Position numbers and translations under genes: made by a program
Assembly (NCBI RefSeq): GCF_000204055.1
Contig: NW_006768774.1
Location: 1,193,819 to 1,257,818, forward strand
Length of the DNA stretch: 64,000 nt
Direction: 5' to 3'
Source: Melampsora larici-populina 98AG31
Lineage: Eukaryota > Basidiomycota > Pucciniomycetes > Pucciniales > Melampsoraceae
Shown here: positions 9,803-21,898 of the stretch, piece by piece
How positions within the stretch are numbered: the stretch's first letter is position 1
Layout of the letters: the number at the start of each line of letters is the position of its first letter
Notes under the pieces: model-generated
What the model was told of the DNA's origin: nothing
Databases searched by the model: none
Seen by the model: the letters and a program-made list of their open reading frames with translations, nothing else

Positions 9803-10100
9803 GGCTAGGACAACACTCTCCGGACCCTTTTCAGGCACTTTACGCAGTTTAGAGCAGGGAATCGAACCACGGGCCAGAACTCGTACGACCTCAGAAGTAG
9901 GCCCCGAGACGACCCCGGTACGCTTCCCAGCTCGAGACCCCCCCCCACACTATTCTCATCTTAGGACATCCTAGGATAGGATGGCATAAGGCTGAGAAGG
10001 AACATATGTAGTTACAACTGGTTAAACTAGATATGTTAAGAAATGAAGAGATTGTTCGCCTAACACTTACCCAGAGAGCAGAGATAGATAGCCGCAATAT
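9803..10100. repeat. Right half of the dispersed repeat split by the DIRS element
   Basis: From TAGGCTAGGACAACACTC onward this follows 36700-36985 with scattered substitutions. Shared landmarks include CCTTTTCAGG, a C-run followed by CACACTATTCTCA, AGGATRGCATAAGGCTGAGAAGG and AGAGCASAGATA. Together with 2228-2490 it reconstructs one repeat copy. Confidence 0.7.
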
Positions 10101-10622
10101 TCATGATCCAATGGGAGATGAGGGTTTAACAGCAGATATTGTGACGGCAGGTCTCTATGTCGTATATGCCGATTGGTACATAATCAAATGTGAAGTGAAT
10201 CACTTGGTAAATTTCACTTCCAAATAGATATCATTGGGAAGCGTCGTCATGTTGGTTCTGGTCTCCGGCCAGCACTATAAACGATCGCAGTTTCCTCTTT
10301 CAAGTAGGCTGTCACATCTCATGTCCTTAAGAAAATGCTTATATGAGTAACATTAAGTGGATTCTCGATCCGGCAACTGCTGTTGAGATTATACAGATGA
10401 GTTAGAGATATCTCTCTAGGATCCCTAGATGAATGTATCACCAATATAGATGGCCCAGACTTTAGGACATTTTTGCGAAGGAAAAAACAGGCTTCAATCT
10501 CACAAGCGAGGTGAGTATCATGTATGTATGGCGAGTGATAAATGTAGGGTGTGATTTCGGTCAACAGGATAGAGAAAGATCACGAAACGAGGACAATGAG
10601 AACCCGGTGGTAGTCTTTCCGG
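10101..10622. other. Intergenic, 3' side of phospholipase gene
   Basis: No coding pattern, RNA gene or repeat structure was seen. It holds the presumed 3' UTR of the minus-strand phospholipase that ends at 10623. Confidence 0.4.
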
Positions 10623-13051
10623 TCAGAAATAGCCTTCATCCACTCCATCTGGATAACAATACCTTTGAAAACATTGTTTGCAGATATCGGATCGAGGAAC
10701 CTTGTTAGTTAGTCGATTCCGCGCTCGTTCAAGCATTGCGCAGGATAAACAGGTCGGCCATTCTTGATCAATGGAGCCATCGAGAACTGGTGACGTGGTG
10801 ACTGAAGTAGCCGATGCAAGGAAAGTGGTAGTCTCCTCGTCTGTATACTATAGAAATGAAGCGAGTAGGAAAGTCAGGACCTGGTTCTGGTTGTGGTTGT
10901 GGATTTGCAATGAAGAAAACTCAACTCTCAGTTTCAAAGTTGAAGTGTTGGTAAAAGAACCAGTAGTAGACTGTGAAAATGGACTGTTTGGAAGATAGAC
11001 AACCAAAGGATAACCTCCGTTGCCGGTACGAGATGGAGAACTGCATCCAAAAAAGGTTGGCCGGGTGGCATAACCTAAGAAGTTTGCGCTATCAGTAAGG
11101 CACCCCTACATGCAGAAGCCAGATCCTATCTGACCTTTTTCAAGCCATTCTTGGGGGTTTGTTGGGATAGGTGGAAAACTAGCCGATCCTTTTGGAAGCA
11201 CGCTGGTTACTCGAGTAAAAGTCGCGATTAATGCAGTTCCATTTGGCCACTGGGAGCCAATGGGTGAGCTGAAGTTGAAGAAGAAAACGACAAAAACATA
11301 AGGAAGATAATCTGCAATCACCTGGCCTTGAAGGAAAGACATGAGCTCACCTCGCATCAGTATCTGCAGAGGCATCGGCTGCCAAGATGACGTCGACCCC
11401 TCGAGCAAGCAGCGGGTTTATTGGTATATTTTCCCCATTTTGCACTAGGAAATAGGAAATAAATGGTCAGTGACTGTTCATAGATTTATGGATAGCAACT
11501 TTTGTTGTGAAAAGAGATTTACCCCCGTCAACCAAGTCAAGCTTATCAGCCTTTGTCTGATCAAAGCCCGCTGGTCCATTAACGCCTTTGAAAGGGTTTG
11601 GATATTGTGCGGTATCCACTACACCAAGGTCTGACGTATTGGTCAATCGGCTGCCTAACAACTTGAGAAGAGCAAGTTTGGACATTGGAATTTTTCCTAC
11701 AATTGACCCGACAATTGACCCAGTGATGGCATCGAATATCTGCGTTAAAAATGTTGGTACACGTCAAAACACCTATCTCTGAAAAATATTTCAAGGTATC
11801 AAAGAAAGCTTTGAAAGGGCTCAACTGAAGATGAGGTCCCAATAACAAAGCTTGCTTGGTCGAACCCAATGGTACATGTCCCTTTCAATGGTTTTCCACT
11901 GTCAAGGGGGGTACCCAAATATTGAGTAGGGATGTGAGCACTCAGGTAAGGGTCGAAACTTCCGAATTCGTGGACTGTAGTTTCAAATACTGTAGTTGAC
12001 AGTGGAACTATGTTACCCGGTGTAGGTGTGTCTGATCCCGGGGGAGGTTGTTGATTGCTGACAATGATGGGATACGGATTTTTGAATGCTTGGAAGTCGG
12101 GTGAGTCTTTGAGTGCCGAGAAAAGTATACCTGCCCCATTGGCAGTAGGGGAAGAACTATCGTAGAAGTCTGGGGTTTTGGGAAAACAAGTTCGTCAGCA
12201 CTAGAAGTACATAATCTATTTTGCAATCGTCAGATTGAAGTTCAGACTTTGGAGGCGTACTATTTGTTGTTGTCCCGGGCATAAAGTGATGTGATAATGC
12301 ACGCGCCCAAACGTCAGTTATAGAAACTTCAAAACCAGCCTTTTTTTTCAACTCAGCATTGGCAAACAATGCGTCCAGATATCTCGCATCATCTATCGCA
12401 TTGGCTCCACCAGGTAGGAAAAGGTCGCGTGACAATAACCAGCTTGCGACGAGCTGCTTCATCTCGGGATACCCATTCATGGCTGAAGAAATCGTTAGCC
12501 ACGATCCACCACTCAAAGCAGATTGATACATGGCCAGCTGAGATATACCAGCTAATGGGCTGTCAGATGTGCGCGAATCCCTGTGGAAACAAGACAAGTT
12601 AATGTGAATTCCAATTTTGCTTCGCGCGTGATCTGGCCACAAAGTCAGAGAGAATAAGGTAAGCTCACATTGCTTGGAGGACTCCGGCACCATATAAAGC
12701 GGCTCGAAGGCCACCGCCTGAATGGGCCAAGGCTAGAGTGGGATATTCAAAAGATTCTTGCTCAAAGATGTAAGAGTAGCCAGTCTGTGATCCTGGCCCA
12801 GTGGTATAAAAGGACTGCCATAATGGAGCGGTGAGGGCTTGGCGGCCTTGTCGAAACGCCATTTCTTCATCACACAAAGTCTGATTGGAGGAGCCAGCTG
12901 ATCCGGCCAGTCGAAGGAGGGTGGTATTTGGAGGACATTGAGTCAGGATGGGTGCATATGAAGCGGCAGTGGCGGTGATCACTTGTGCTCCGGCGAATTT
13001 GAATGAAATAGTTAGCAAAAGGACCCAAAGCTCGAGCGACGTGGATTGCAT
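10623..13051 (-). CDS. PLB: Secreted lysophospholipase (phospholipase B), copy 1
   Basis: Eight exons are predicted: 13051-12669, 12580-12261, 12169-11826, 11739-11523, 11444-11351, 11268-11135, 11074-10926 and 10847-10623, giving about 621 residues, normal for fungal PLBs. All junction phases agree. A hydrophobic N-terminal signal peptide (MQSTSLELWVLLLTISF) precedes the mature protein. Family motifs: AHSGGGLRAALYGAGVLQAM (oxyanion Gly/Arg motif), SALSGGSWL (nucleophile Ser), HEFGSFDPYLSAHIPTQYLG, FVIGTSSS, LDLVDGG (catalytic Asp), and a Cys-rich tail with CLSCAM and CKQCFQRYCY. PLBs release fatty acids from phospholipids and lysophospholipids outside the cell. I start at 13051 because the next upstream ATG would extend the signal peptide with unrelated sequence. 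A same-strand paralogue lies at 23964-26398. Confidence 0.9.
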
Positions 13052-15271
13052 CAAGAACAAGAGTGTACAAGTGAAAGTGAATGAAAAGTGTGTAAGGACG
13101 CAGTGACTCTGGAATGTGTGCGATTGGTAAAGAGAAAGCAACACGGGGTACCTCCTGTTGGCAGAGTTTGAATATCAAGAAGAATGTGAGAATTGGTGAA
13201 GTTCGAAGTCAATCTGGAATCAATGTTTGTCAATGGACTCGTCGCAAAGGCGCATCATCATTTGGATAAGGTGGTGGGTAGTCATTGTATGACCGCCAGT
13301 TCATCTGGGAACCAAGATAGACTTGTTATTTCACCAGGTTGGTCAAGGCAAGGAATTATGAGAACTTGATTGTGTGGTTAGTCGGACAGCGTTTGGCCTG
13401 ATGTTTTTAGTGGTCCGCCTTCAACCCTCGGATGGCATTTCTACTCAGTGGGTCTGTCTGTTGATTTGACTTACTCAGATTCACAGTCTTCCGAAGGCGG
13501 AAAATTCTCAAGGACCAAGTATGTAACAATTGTCTTTGAATTGCCACTGTGTTTTGACTCCTGATTAGCTCGCGCGCCTTGCCATCGCTGATCAACTCAT
13601 CAGAGGATGAGTTGCACCTTGTTCAACGGCCAGTGCTCAAAAAAGTGGGAATGCAGACCAGTGACTAGGAGTTTTGTATACTCCATCGGGCGCTTCAGAG
13701 TTGCTCAAAGGAACTTTGAGGATAGTGAAAGGTCGGTCAGCAGACTTGGAAAATTTCAAGGCATGAACACACCCAGAGTTCGTTGTTAGATGTTCCGAGC
13801 GTCTTACAAGTCTCCAATTGGAATACCCATCACTAGCTACATAAAGCCTCTCCAAAAACAAGCAAAAAACGAAACAAACAATGGACTTTTTAACTATGAG
13901 TGCGGACAATAACAAGCGAGAACAGAAGGAACACAATTGCACCAGCAAAAAGAACACTTGCATTAAACCAAAGACCAAAAAACAGGAATCACTTCCTTTG
14001 ATTTGAACTAAATATCCATATATCTCATTAAAAACTAAATATCCATACATTGGATTAAAAACAACAGCACGACTCAAATGCTCCCCAGTTTCACTGTGAC
14101 CTAATTCTTCTTATTTCACTTGTACAATTGATTTTCACGTTTGGTGCTTGATGCTTGGTTTGACATTTCTGCACTTCTTGCTCTTGATAAGTTTCAATGG
14201 CATCAGTCGCTCCTTAAAATATCCATGTTTGACAGTTATAATTGATTGAAAGTGATATTGGAAAACTTACTACCCAATAGACCAATATTGATCTTGAGTG
14301 ACAGTCCAAGTGGTTTGAAAAGATTGAGAAAAGATACTATATAAGCGCTGGCGAGTTGTGAGGTATCCCAGTGATGTTGACAAACATGTTTACAATTTAT
14401 TGATATTGAGAACAGCTGTTATTGGAGAGACGTGTTGTTGGTGTCACCATTGTACTGATGTCAAGGTTCGGATTGATTTAACCTCACAAACATATTCAAT
14501 GGACGTGAAATGAGCTGAGAGGAGTAGAATCGACAAAGACAACATCACCTAACAAAACAAGAAGATGAAACCCCGCAAACATCAATTATTAGTTGTGGGT
14601 GATATCTTTCCAAAGAAAAGAACTACAGGAAAACACTGTAGTAAGTGTAAGTTGGCAAAATCACATGAAAGGCCCGATTAAGGCCTGGTAGATGAGTCTA
14701 GCTGAAGGCCACTTGTGATGTTGTGCTGCGACCGGGACACCATGAGTTTAAAAAGGTGAGATATAGTTGATTGATCAATAGATGAAGTCATTGATGTGGT
14801 AAATGGTTTGATCGTCTATTTATCATTTCTCTTGCCATCCAAGATCATGGCGTGATCTTGGGCCCGGAACGGTCGATGCCCCGACTGTCTCGGGGCCTTA
14901 ATGAGGTTTTCAATTTGATTGTAACTTGTAAGTACATATGTAAGTATGAATAACCTTTTTGTGACACTACCTTATGGAATAACCAGCATCAACTCATGTC
15001 AAGTACAAGTTGAATATCAAAACAATGCTGAAAATGAATATTTGAATATTTCCAAATGGTTTGAGATTGTTCACTACCTCTGTTCAGGAATTGAAACAAT
15101 GTAAAAACACATATAAAAACATCAACAAAGAATGATCATCTAGAGATGGATTTTTAGATCAAGAACTGAAGATGAAAGAGTATTCTTAATCAAGTTAATC
15201 TGTGTAGAATTGGGCAAACAGGTGAGCCTGAGATGTAATAGTAATACAATGTACGTGCATATCATAATTCA
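13052..15271. other. Intergenic: duplicated promoter segment and small hairpin
   Basis: Positions 13530-13581 (TGTCTTTGAATTG..CTCGCGCGCCTT) match 26955-27006 upstream of the second phospholipase, so the duplication reached at least 500 bp 5' of the gene. A perfect short dyad, GCCCCGA-ctgtc-TCGGGGC, lies near 14878-14896. I see no gene or RNA gene in the rest. Confidence 0.5.
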
Positions 15272-17143
15272 TTATCTAACGTACTGTTGGTACCTATTGT
15301 TGAGCAATACCACCCTTTCCACTATCAGAACCACTAGGGTCATTCTCTTGACCTGAGAAAGAGGAGTGTTAGCCTTCACAACTTGATACCTCCCCTTCTT
15401 GATGTCATGCAGCCAATTTCTTTTGGCCTCATCTGATAGCAACAAAGGCCCTTTGGCAAGCACCAAGATCTTACAGTCTAGCAAAAGAACTACTGCAAGA
15501 TTTATCTGACCACGGTAAGTTTTTGTGCTGAGGGCCAAGTGTGAATTGGAACATTTTGTCTCCTTGGCCACAACTTTCACCACTTAGGTGAGCAACTATA
15601 CCATCAAGAGTCAGAGGTTGTGTTAAAAGTTAGCTGTATGAAAAGAAAAACTTTTATAGTAGGGCATATGAGGATGAAAATTTACTCACAATTTAAACCA
15701 TTGAGAGCATCACTGAGCTCCTTTCTAAACTTCTGCTGAATCAGGGCTGCAGGTGATGGAGTTTTCTTTTGATTTTGTTGGGAACAAACAGAGAGCGGTG
15801 CATCTGAATGGAAAAAGCATTCCAATATATTTTGATTCTGCCTTTCATTTAATGACCCCTCTTTGCACAAAGTGTACTTGTCTTCAAACAGTGCACACTC
15901 ACCCAGATTGTTGGAATTCCAACAGCCAAGCAAGAGGTGAAATTCCAATTTATGCTTCTGATGCACTACTTGAAGCTGAAAAAGTCATTTTGAAAAGTGA
16001 ACAGTGAAGAGTAAAGTTGATGTCAGTTGTTTCCCACCAAACGCAAGTCAGTAAGAAAAGAGTAAGAAAATCCAACCTGGCAAACTATCTTCTTGATTTC
16101 ACCTTTCATGACTTCCTCCCAAGTTGATTCATTTCCAGCATGGCAAACAAGATGACCTGAAATCATGTGAGAGCTTTGAAAGATTTACAAGCTCTTTGAA
16201 AATTGGCAGGTATTGTTCAATGTTGTCTTGTTTGAGATGTTCTTCTGGTGAAATGGGTGACTGACCTTGAGAATTGGTGCTGGTTGATTTTAATGGAGAA
16301 GCAAGAGATTCTTGGGATGCTTGAGCAATCTTTTAAAAGTATTTGGGAGTGAAATCCCTTTGTTGATTGTCATTATATTCTAACCATGTGTTGCCTACTA
16401 TAACATTGTGATTTTTGAACCTGGTGGATGTTCCTTCTGGTGGCACTAGATATAGTGATTGTGCTTGAGCTACACAGATCCTTGAGGAAAAGAATGGAAA
16501 GTTACTAACTGGTTGTCTTAGTAGAAATGTTGCTATAGGTCTGATAATTGGTGTAGCTATTTAGATCAAGGGCTAGGGCTCCCTCCATTCTGAAAGAGAT
16601 GAGAAATGATTGGGAGGTGATAAAAATTACAACTTGTCAACAAAATCAATTATTAGCTTACAAAATTTAATCTAGAGTATGGCGGCTGCATTTGAAGGCC
16701 AGGCTGAGCTTAGTCTCATCAAGATCATATTGAGCTTGGAGTCCGTGAGCCTCAAATAGTCCAACTGATGAAGGGTGATTGTGGGTACGGGGTTGCACCG
16801 CAAGCACCTATTCAGCTTTGACCTTCCCACAAATAAGGCCAAGCTCATGATAGGCCTCCGGCGTTGACAGTGTGACACTTGGCCAATGACACTTTCAAGG
16901 TGGTGGCCAAGCTTGCATGCTTTGAAGATTACAAGGTTTTTCTGTGTTGATATTGTTGATATCATCTTCACTGTCATCATCAGGTTGAAAATTTGATGAT
17001 TCTCCATCAGAGTCAATGCTGTCATATCTAGAGGTGTGACAGGTCACTGATTGGTTTTGAGTCATGTTAGAGTAGTGTGTTGTTCCTTGTCCACAGGATG
17101 AACTTGTATTGTGTGCTGCTTGGGAATGTGTTTCCGTATTCAT
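15272..17143 (-). pseudogene. Degenerate protein-coding repeat, family not recognised
   Basis: The minus strand carries broken frames in a consistent order. 17143-16895 starts MNTETHSQAAHNTSSSCG and is Ser/Asn/Asp-rich. About 16440-16070 reads PEGTSTRFKNHNVIVGNTWL, then HLKQDNIEQYLPIFKELVNL, with stops between. 15966-15682 and 15583-15272 are further fragments, including AKRNWLHDIKKGRYQVVK. The hydrophilic leader followed by a helical middle looks like the accessory protein families that accompany rust transposons, but I cannot name one. In-frame stops show it is not functional as one protein. Confidence 0.35.
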
Positions 17144-17309
17144 GATGCCAAGCTGATTAATTAAAAGCTGTACAGAATGGATTGGTTTTGTGTGTAAAGC
17201 AGTGTTCTGTTAGCTAGAAGGTGAGAGGTGAGCATTCAAATTGATTCTAGGAAGATGTGGTGAGAAGAAATATTACACATTTGGTTGTTAAGAATGAAGG
17301 AACAGTGAT

Positions 17310-17565
17310 CAGGTGACAAGGTGAGAAGATCAAGAATCTGGTGAGAAGGGTGACATAAGAGGAACTTGGGTGAGAAGGGTGAAAAGATACAGACTTGGGT
17401 GAGAAGGGTAAAAAAGATGGTTGGGTGATAAAGAAATAGTTGAGTGAAGAAAAAGAAGGCTGGGTGAAATGTAGGTGAGAAGGGTAAGAGAATGAAAGTT
17501 GAGTGAGATTTGGGTGAAAAGGGTAAGAAAATGAAAGCTGGGTGAGAAGGGTGAGAAGTGATTTG
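17310..17565. repeat. Degenerate minisatellite (GGGTGAGAAGGGTRARAR)
   Basis: An imperfect purine-rich unit of roughly 18-36 bp, core GGGTGAGAAGGGTGARAA, recurs about eight times with GAATGAAAGYTGRGTGAG interludes. On the minus strand it encodes repeated HPAFIFLPFSPKSH-like peptides within a 197-codon frame (17829-17236), which I regard as incidental. Confidence 0.7.
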
Positions 17566-17924
17566 TGGATTAGATGTTGGAAGTTGGCGGGTGAGGCTAC
17601 AATCTTCAGATATATCTATGTATCTGTGTAAATATAAGGGAGGAATACAGACCCTATTGGTTGGGACAAGGTGTCTTCTCTGCAGATAGTATTGGTACAG
17701 GAAAGGGTGCACTGGTGTACTCAAGCCCAAGCGTATAAATGTGTTTGTCAAATTAGATCCAACAAAAACAGCAAAAAGCCTGTTTGAATCTAACAATCCC
17801 AATCTAATCCACTTGCCATTTACCCTCAATGTGCTACATGCATCACAGAGGAGGGCCCTCCTTACAATCCCAGTGCATCACCAAAGATTGTAGTGATCCC
17901 AGAAGCCAATGCCACTAACATCCA

Positions 17925-19690
17925 ATGTTAGAAGATCTGCTTCAAAAATCAACTTTACCTCACACTGGATCTCAACTGAATTGCTGCCATTCACCAGACA
18001 AAGCTAATTCACTTTTTAATTCTGAATTCACTAATTTATTTGCAATCCTGTCACTTCAAGGACCAATGGTGAACATAGTTGACTACCTACCTCAAGAACA
18101 AACTAACTGGACTCTTATCAGTCCTATACCCACTGAACAAAAAACTGGAGAAAGGCCATGAGCCTACCTGTACATACATAAAGACCTTGAGGCACAAATC
18201 ATCCCACTCACGTCACCTTCAACAGATACAGCGACATGTACGGTTACTTTAACATCTGGTTTTATGCTACTTGTTTGGAGTGTGTACAACAACACCACTG
18301 TATCCTTGAGTTCCACAGCATGCAAAACACTCATGAAAATTCTCCCATTGGAGATCCAACTCCTGCCAAAAATCATCAACATCAACTGCAACCTCCACTC
18401 ACAAATCTGGAACCCCTCCCATATCAACACACACAACAAAGACTCTGGCAGACTAGTAGGATTTATGTCAGACTGGGACCTTTGCCTGAAATCCCCTAAA
18501 GAATTTGACTTTACATGAGGCAGGAATGTGGAGCAAGTAAACAAAGGACACCTCAAGAAATTGAGAGATAGGTCTTAATTTTATATGAAATATTGAAGGC
18601 ACAAAGCTACTCAAACACCCAAAGGAACACCTAATAGGATATACTGACGGGTCTGGAATCTCTAGTAAAAACACAGCAGCAGCCGCTTTGTGCTCCAATA
18701 CTAACAATTTCTTGCCCATCATCTAGGCAAAGCCTTATTACATGGTATATACCAAGCCAAGTACAAGTGTATACACCTAGGCCTCACCATAGCCCTAAGG
18801 ATGGCTACCAAAAACACTCAACACATTGATTATTCTAGACAATCAATCCATCATCAAAGACCTGGAAAAATTTCTGATCTCTGTCGCCTCACTCATTGGA
18901 AGGAGACCTTCAAGATACTTGAATATATTGCCTGAAATTTACCTTACGCAAGGGTTAAAATCTGATGGTGCCCTGGGCACCGAGAAGCTCAAGGTAGCAA
19001 AATTGTGGACATGATTGCTAACAGCTTGGCAAACAGGGATTTTGCAAGCACCTTCACCTCAAATTCCACTGTTATAGGATTCACTACCACAATCAAAGCC
19101 TTGTCATAGCTCAATGAAAATAACTTCTTGGCTGAAGACATTAAGAGACTAGGCCAACAACCATCACCCAGAAAGCACATCAAGGCTCTCAGAGACCTCC
19201 AAAAACACAAAAGTGCAACCATCACTAAGCTATGATCAAACCACATCTACCTCAATTCATACCTATTCAAACACAACCAATGCTTTGACCCCATGGCAAA
19301 TGCCAAAACGGAGTTGAGAATTTTGACCAATTTATTTTCATATTACACAGAGACGCACAACAACAAATGAAACTCACAGCAGCAACCAACAAACTTCAGC
19401 AAAACAAAACACAAGACATCCTCACAAAACCAAAGGCTCTTGAATGTGTTGCCAAAATCAGCAATTCGATGTGGCAGTTCAAAGATTTCTGGTGTCTGGG
19501 TATGGGCTAAGATTACCAAAGAGGACACCCCTCACAATTTTCACATTCCTTCTATTTAAAACAAATTGTAACCCACCTCCTTTAGCGCCACTTCACATAT
19601 GCAAATAACACTTGTAATACTTCAAACAGCCAGAACACTTCCTTTTCCGCACAGGGGTCTTTACTGGAGCAGAGCCCAAGTAGTTACAGT
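17925..19690 (+). pseudogene. Tad-like LINE relic: endonuclease and RNase H parts, RT missing
   Basis: 17949-18520 contains endonuclease-like sequence, with WTLISPIPTEQKTGERP then a stop and AYLYIHKDLEAQIIPLTSP, followed by LLVWSVYNNTTVSLSSTAC. After a short gap 18634-18720 reads IGYTDGSGISSKNTAAAA (RNase H first Asp). 18821-18860 reads IILDNQSIIKDLE. 18978-19040 reads WCPGHREAQGSKIVDMIAN, the W-x-P-G-H-x(5)-N-x-x-D-x-x-A box at the RNase H end. The order EN, then RNase H, with less than 150 bp between them means the central RT (normally over 1.5 kb) is deleted. 19250-19500 looks like the decayed C-terminal zinc-knuckle region. Many stops are present. Confidence 0.6.
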
Positions 19691-21128
19691 GCCTGATAGC
19701 CTTTGGCTCAGGAGGAACTTTAAGCAATGCATAATCAAACAAGTTTTTCAATTTTGCTTACAACAAACCAGCATAAATTGCAAAAAGAGTACATAGTCTA
19801 GTCTTTTGATTAAAGACACTTGACAACCTGCAATCTCTAGCCCTCCTATAAGCCTTGCCCACTTGCCACCCTATGCTTGGTGACATTACACTGAAGGTAT
19901 TGTGTTTCCCTTGACTGGTGATTGGTAACTGAAATGGTGGCCAGGAGAGTTTCATTACAAGCCACAACTAGTGTTGAAATGTTCAATTGATGTTAAATAT
20001 AAGAAGATTTTAGTTTAGTTTTTAGGAGGGTTTGATTTAGTTTTAATCTGAGGGAAGGTTAAAAGAAGAGATGACTTACATATGAGAAAATATAAGAGAA
20101 GAAACAAGAGAGCAAAAAGATGAGAGGATGTGCAAATAGGATTACCCCAAAGAAAAAAAGTGAGGAACAAGCTTGACTTATATGTTTTTGAGCAATTGAT
20201 CTTACTTCTCTTTGCCCATCTTTGGAAAGAGAAGTTCCATTTTTATCTTTTACTAAAGACCTTAATATTGACTGTGTTATGTCATTTTTACTGTGTTTAT
20301 TTTTGACTACTATTAATGTGATTGATGTCAATTGCTCTTATGATTCCCCCAGAGATCAAAGCTAATCAATTTTATTGTATCATTTCTCTAACTACTTATC
20401 AGGTTAGATATCCTGCCTATAAGTTGTGTGTTGGTGCTTTGCTTATCAGTACTAGCATGCACATAATCAGATCCCTGTTTAAAGACTCTAAGAATTTCAT
20501 AACTAGCCTTTGCTGCTATGGGGGACAGTCATCAGGTACTGTTTCAGTTTTATGAGGAAAAGTTATATGACTTATGTGCTCTGTTGTTGACAAAAGCTTT
20601 GTGACAAGTGTGACTGGTCTCCATGGCATCTTGACTGGTCTTAGCTACCTTTGAAGCTATTCACATGCCTTCATCAGTGACTGTCAGGGACATAGTGCTG
20701 CCTTGACAGCACTGGGAGTGCACATGTGGGGTTTTCTTATTCACTCCAGGTGGTCTTGCAATAGAGTTTTTGTATATCTCAATATCATGGGTTCATTGAT
20801 GTGGATGATCATCTTGACCTTTTTGCCAATTTTTTCAACCAGGAAATTAGTGGCGGGTGCCGCAGTGTCATATGTCCAGGAAAGCTACCTCTACTACTCA
20901 ATTTGAGATGATTGAAGATAAGGCACACCTATATAATTTCAATCCATTCACATATGTACAGGACAAATATCCCCAATGGTTTTGATCCCAATTTCAGAAG
21001 CACACATTCATATCTTTGAGCAGAAATATGGATATGATACTCAAAGTTTTATCAAAGATCTTAGGTACAGCTGATGAAACACACAAAGCAGAAGGCATGT
21101 AGCTGTGGTATTTCCCTAACTTAACTCT
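19691..21128. other. No gene recognised
   Basis: Only short frames without motifs occur here. The sequence looks like decayed repeat; I cannot assign it. Confidence 0.4.
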
Positions 21129-21898
21129 AAGTCTCTCAATACTGAGACAGTTGTCATTCAAGAAAGTTGAATCCACATGTCCCAGCATGAGAGACTTGAA
21201 TCTAAACTTGACATTTTGGCTTGAGGGGTAAGGATTCCTTTGCAGAGGGTATCTTGATTTCCCCATTTTTGTGAGCGCTTCATTGGCATATGCGCTGCCA
21301 GTTGCTCCAAAATGTACAACTTGATTGATCAAAATTCCTTGGTTGCTCACCAAGCCATATATTGCTTTCTTTCATCATTTTCACATGTAGCTCACATGTA
21401 GCTCGGTGGTTCATGGAAATAAGTCCTTGACTTAGCAGAGCTATATGTGTCACATATAGCTCTGTGAGTATGAGTTTACTCAATAAAGTGAGTATTATTG
21501 AGTATACTGAGTATTTTTGCCTATTTTTGGCCCTGTAAACCCGTACAAAGTGAGTATCAGTTGAGTATATACTCATACTCGGTACTCATTCCTGCATCCC
21601 TTGTGAGCTGTAGCCTGCAGATGAAAATCACAAAATAGCAACTCATGTAGCTCAGCAAGCAACCAAGGCATCTCCATGATTTCACTTGTACATTTTGGAA
21701 AGTAGATTGGTGCATATCCCCATGAAGTGCAGTAAAACAATCCCCAGTGAGCTCACAGAAAAGGACACATCAAGATTTCCTCTGAAAGGAAAGCCTTATC
21801 CCTCAAGCCAAACACACAACATTAGATGTAAGTCCCTCATGCTGAGACATGTGGATTCAACTTGCTTGAATGACAGCTGTCTCAGCATTGAGGGACTT
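21129..21898. repeat. Foldback repeat with 120-bp inverted arms
   Basis: 21129-21247 is the reverse complement, at about 80-85% by eye, of 21779-21898. Each arm itself begins and ends as a near-palindrome: AAGTCCCTCAATGCTGAGAC.. pairs with ..TCTCAGCATGAGGGACTT (69 bp at 21830-21898, and its counterpart at 21129-21197). A second nested inverted pair, CCTTGGTTGCT (about 21340) and AGCAACCAAGG (about 21659), lies inside. The central part carries AGCTCACATGTAGCTC and GAGTATACTGAGTA-type short repeats. Confidence 0.75.

Noticed and set aside
9857..9869. B-box-like GGTTCGATTCC on the minus strand, suggesting a tRNA or SINE
   Set aside because: No A box, cloverleaf or anticodon arm can be fitted around it; the match is absent from the related repeat at 36.7 kb.
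14878..14896. GCCCCGA/TCGGGGC hairpin that looks like a bacterial terminator
   Set aside because: The genome is eukaryotic and no gene ends nearby; it is recorded only as a dyad.
17236..17829. 197-codon minus-strand frame with repeated FLPFSP peptides
   Set aside because: It is a by-product of a purine-rich minisatellite; no start context, introns or motifs support a gene.
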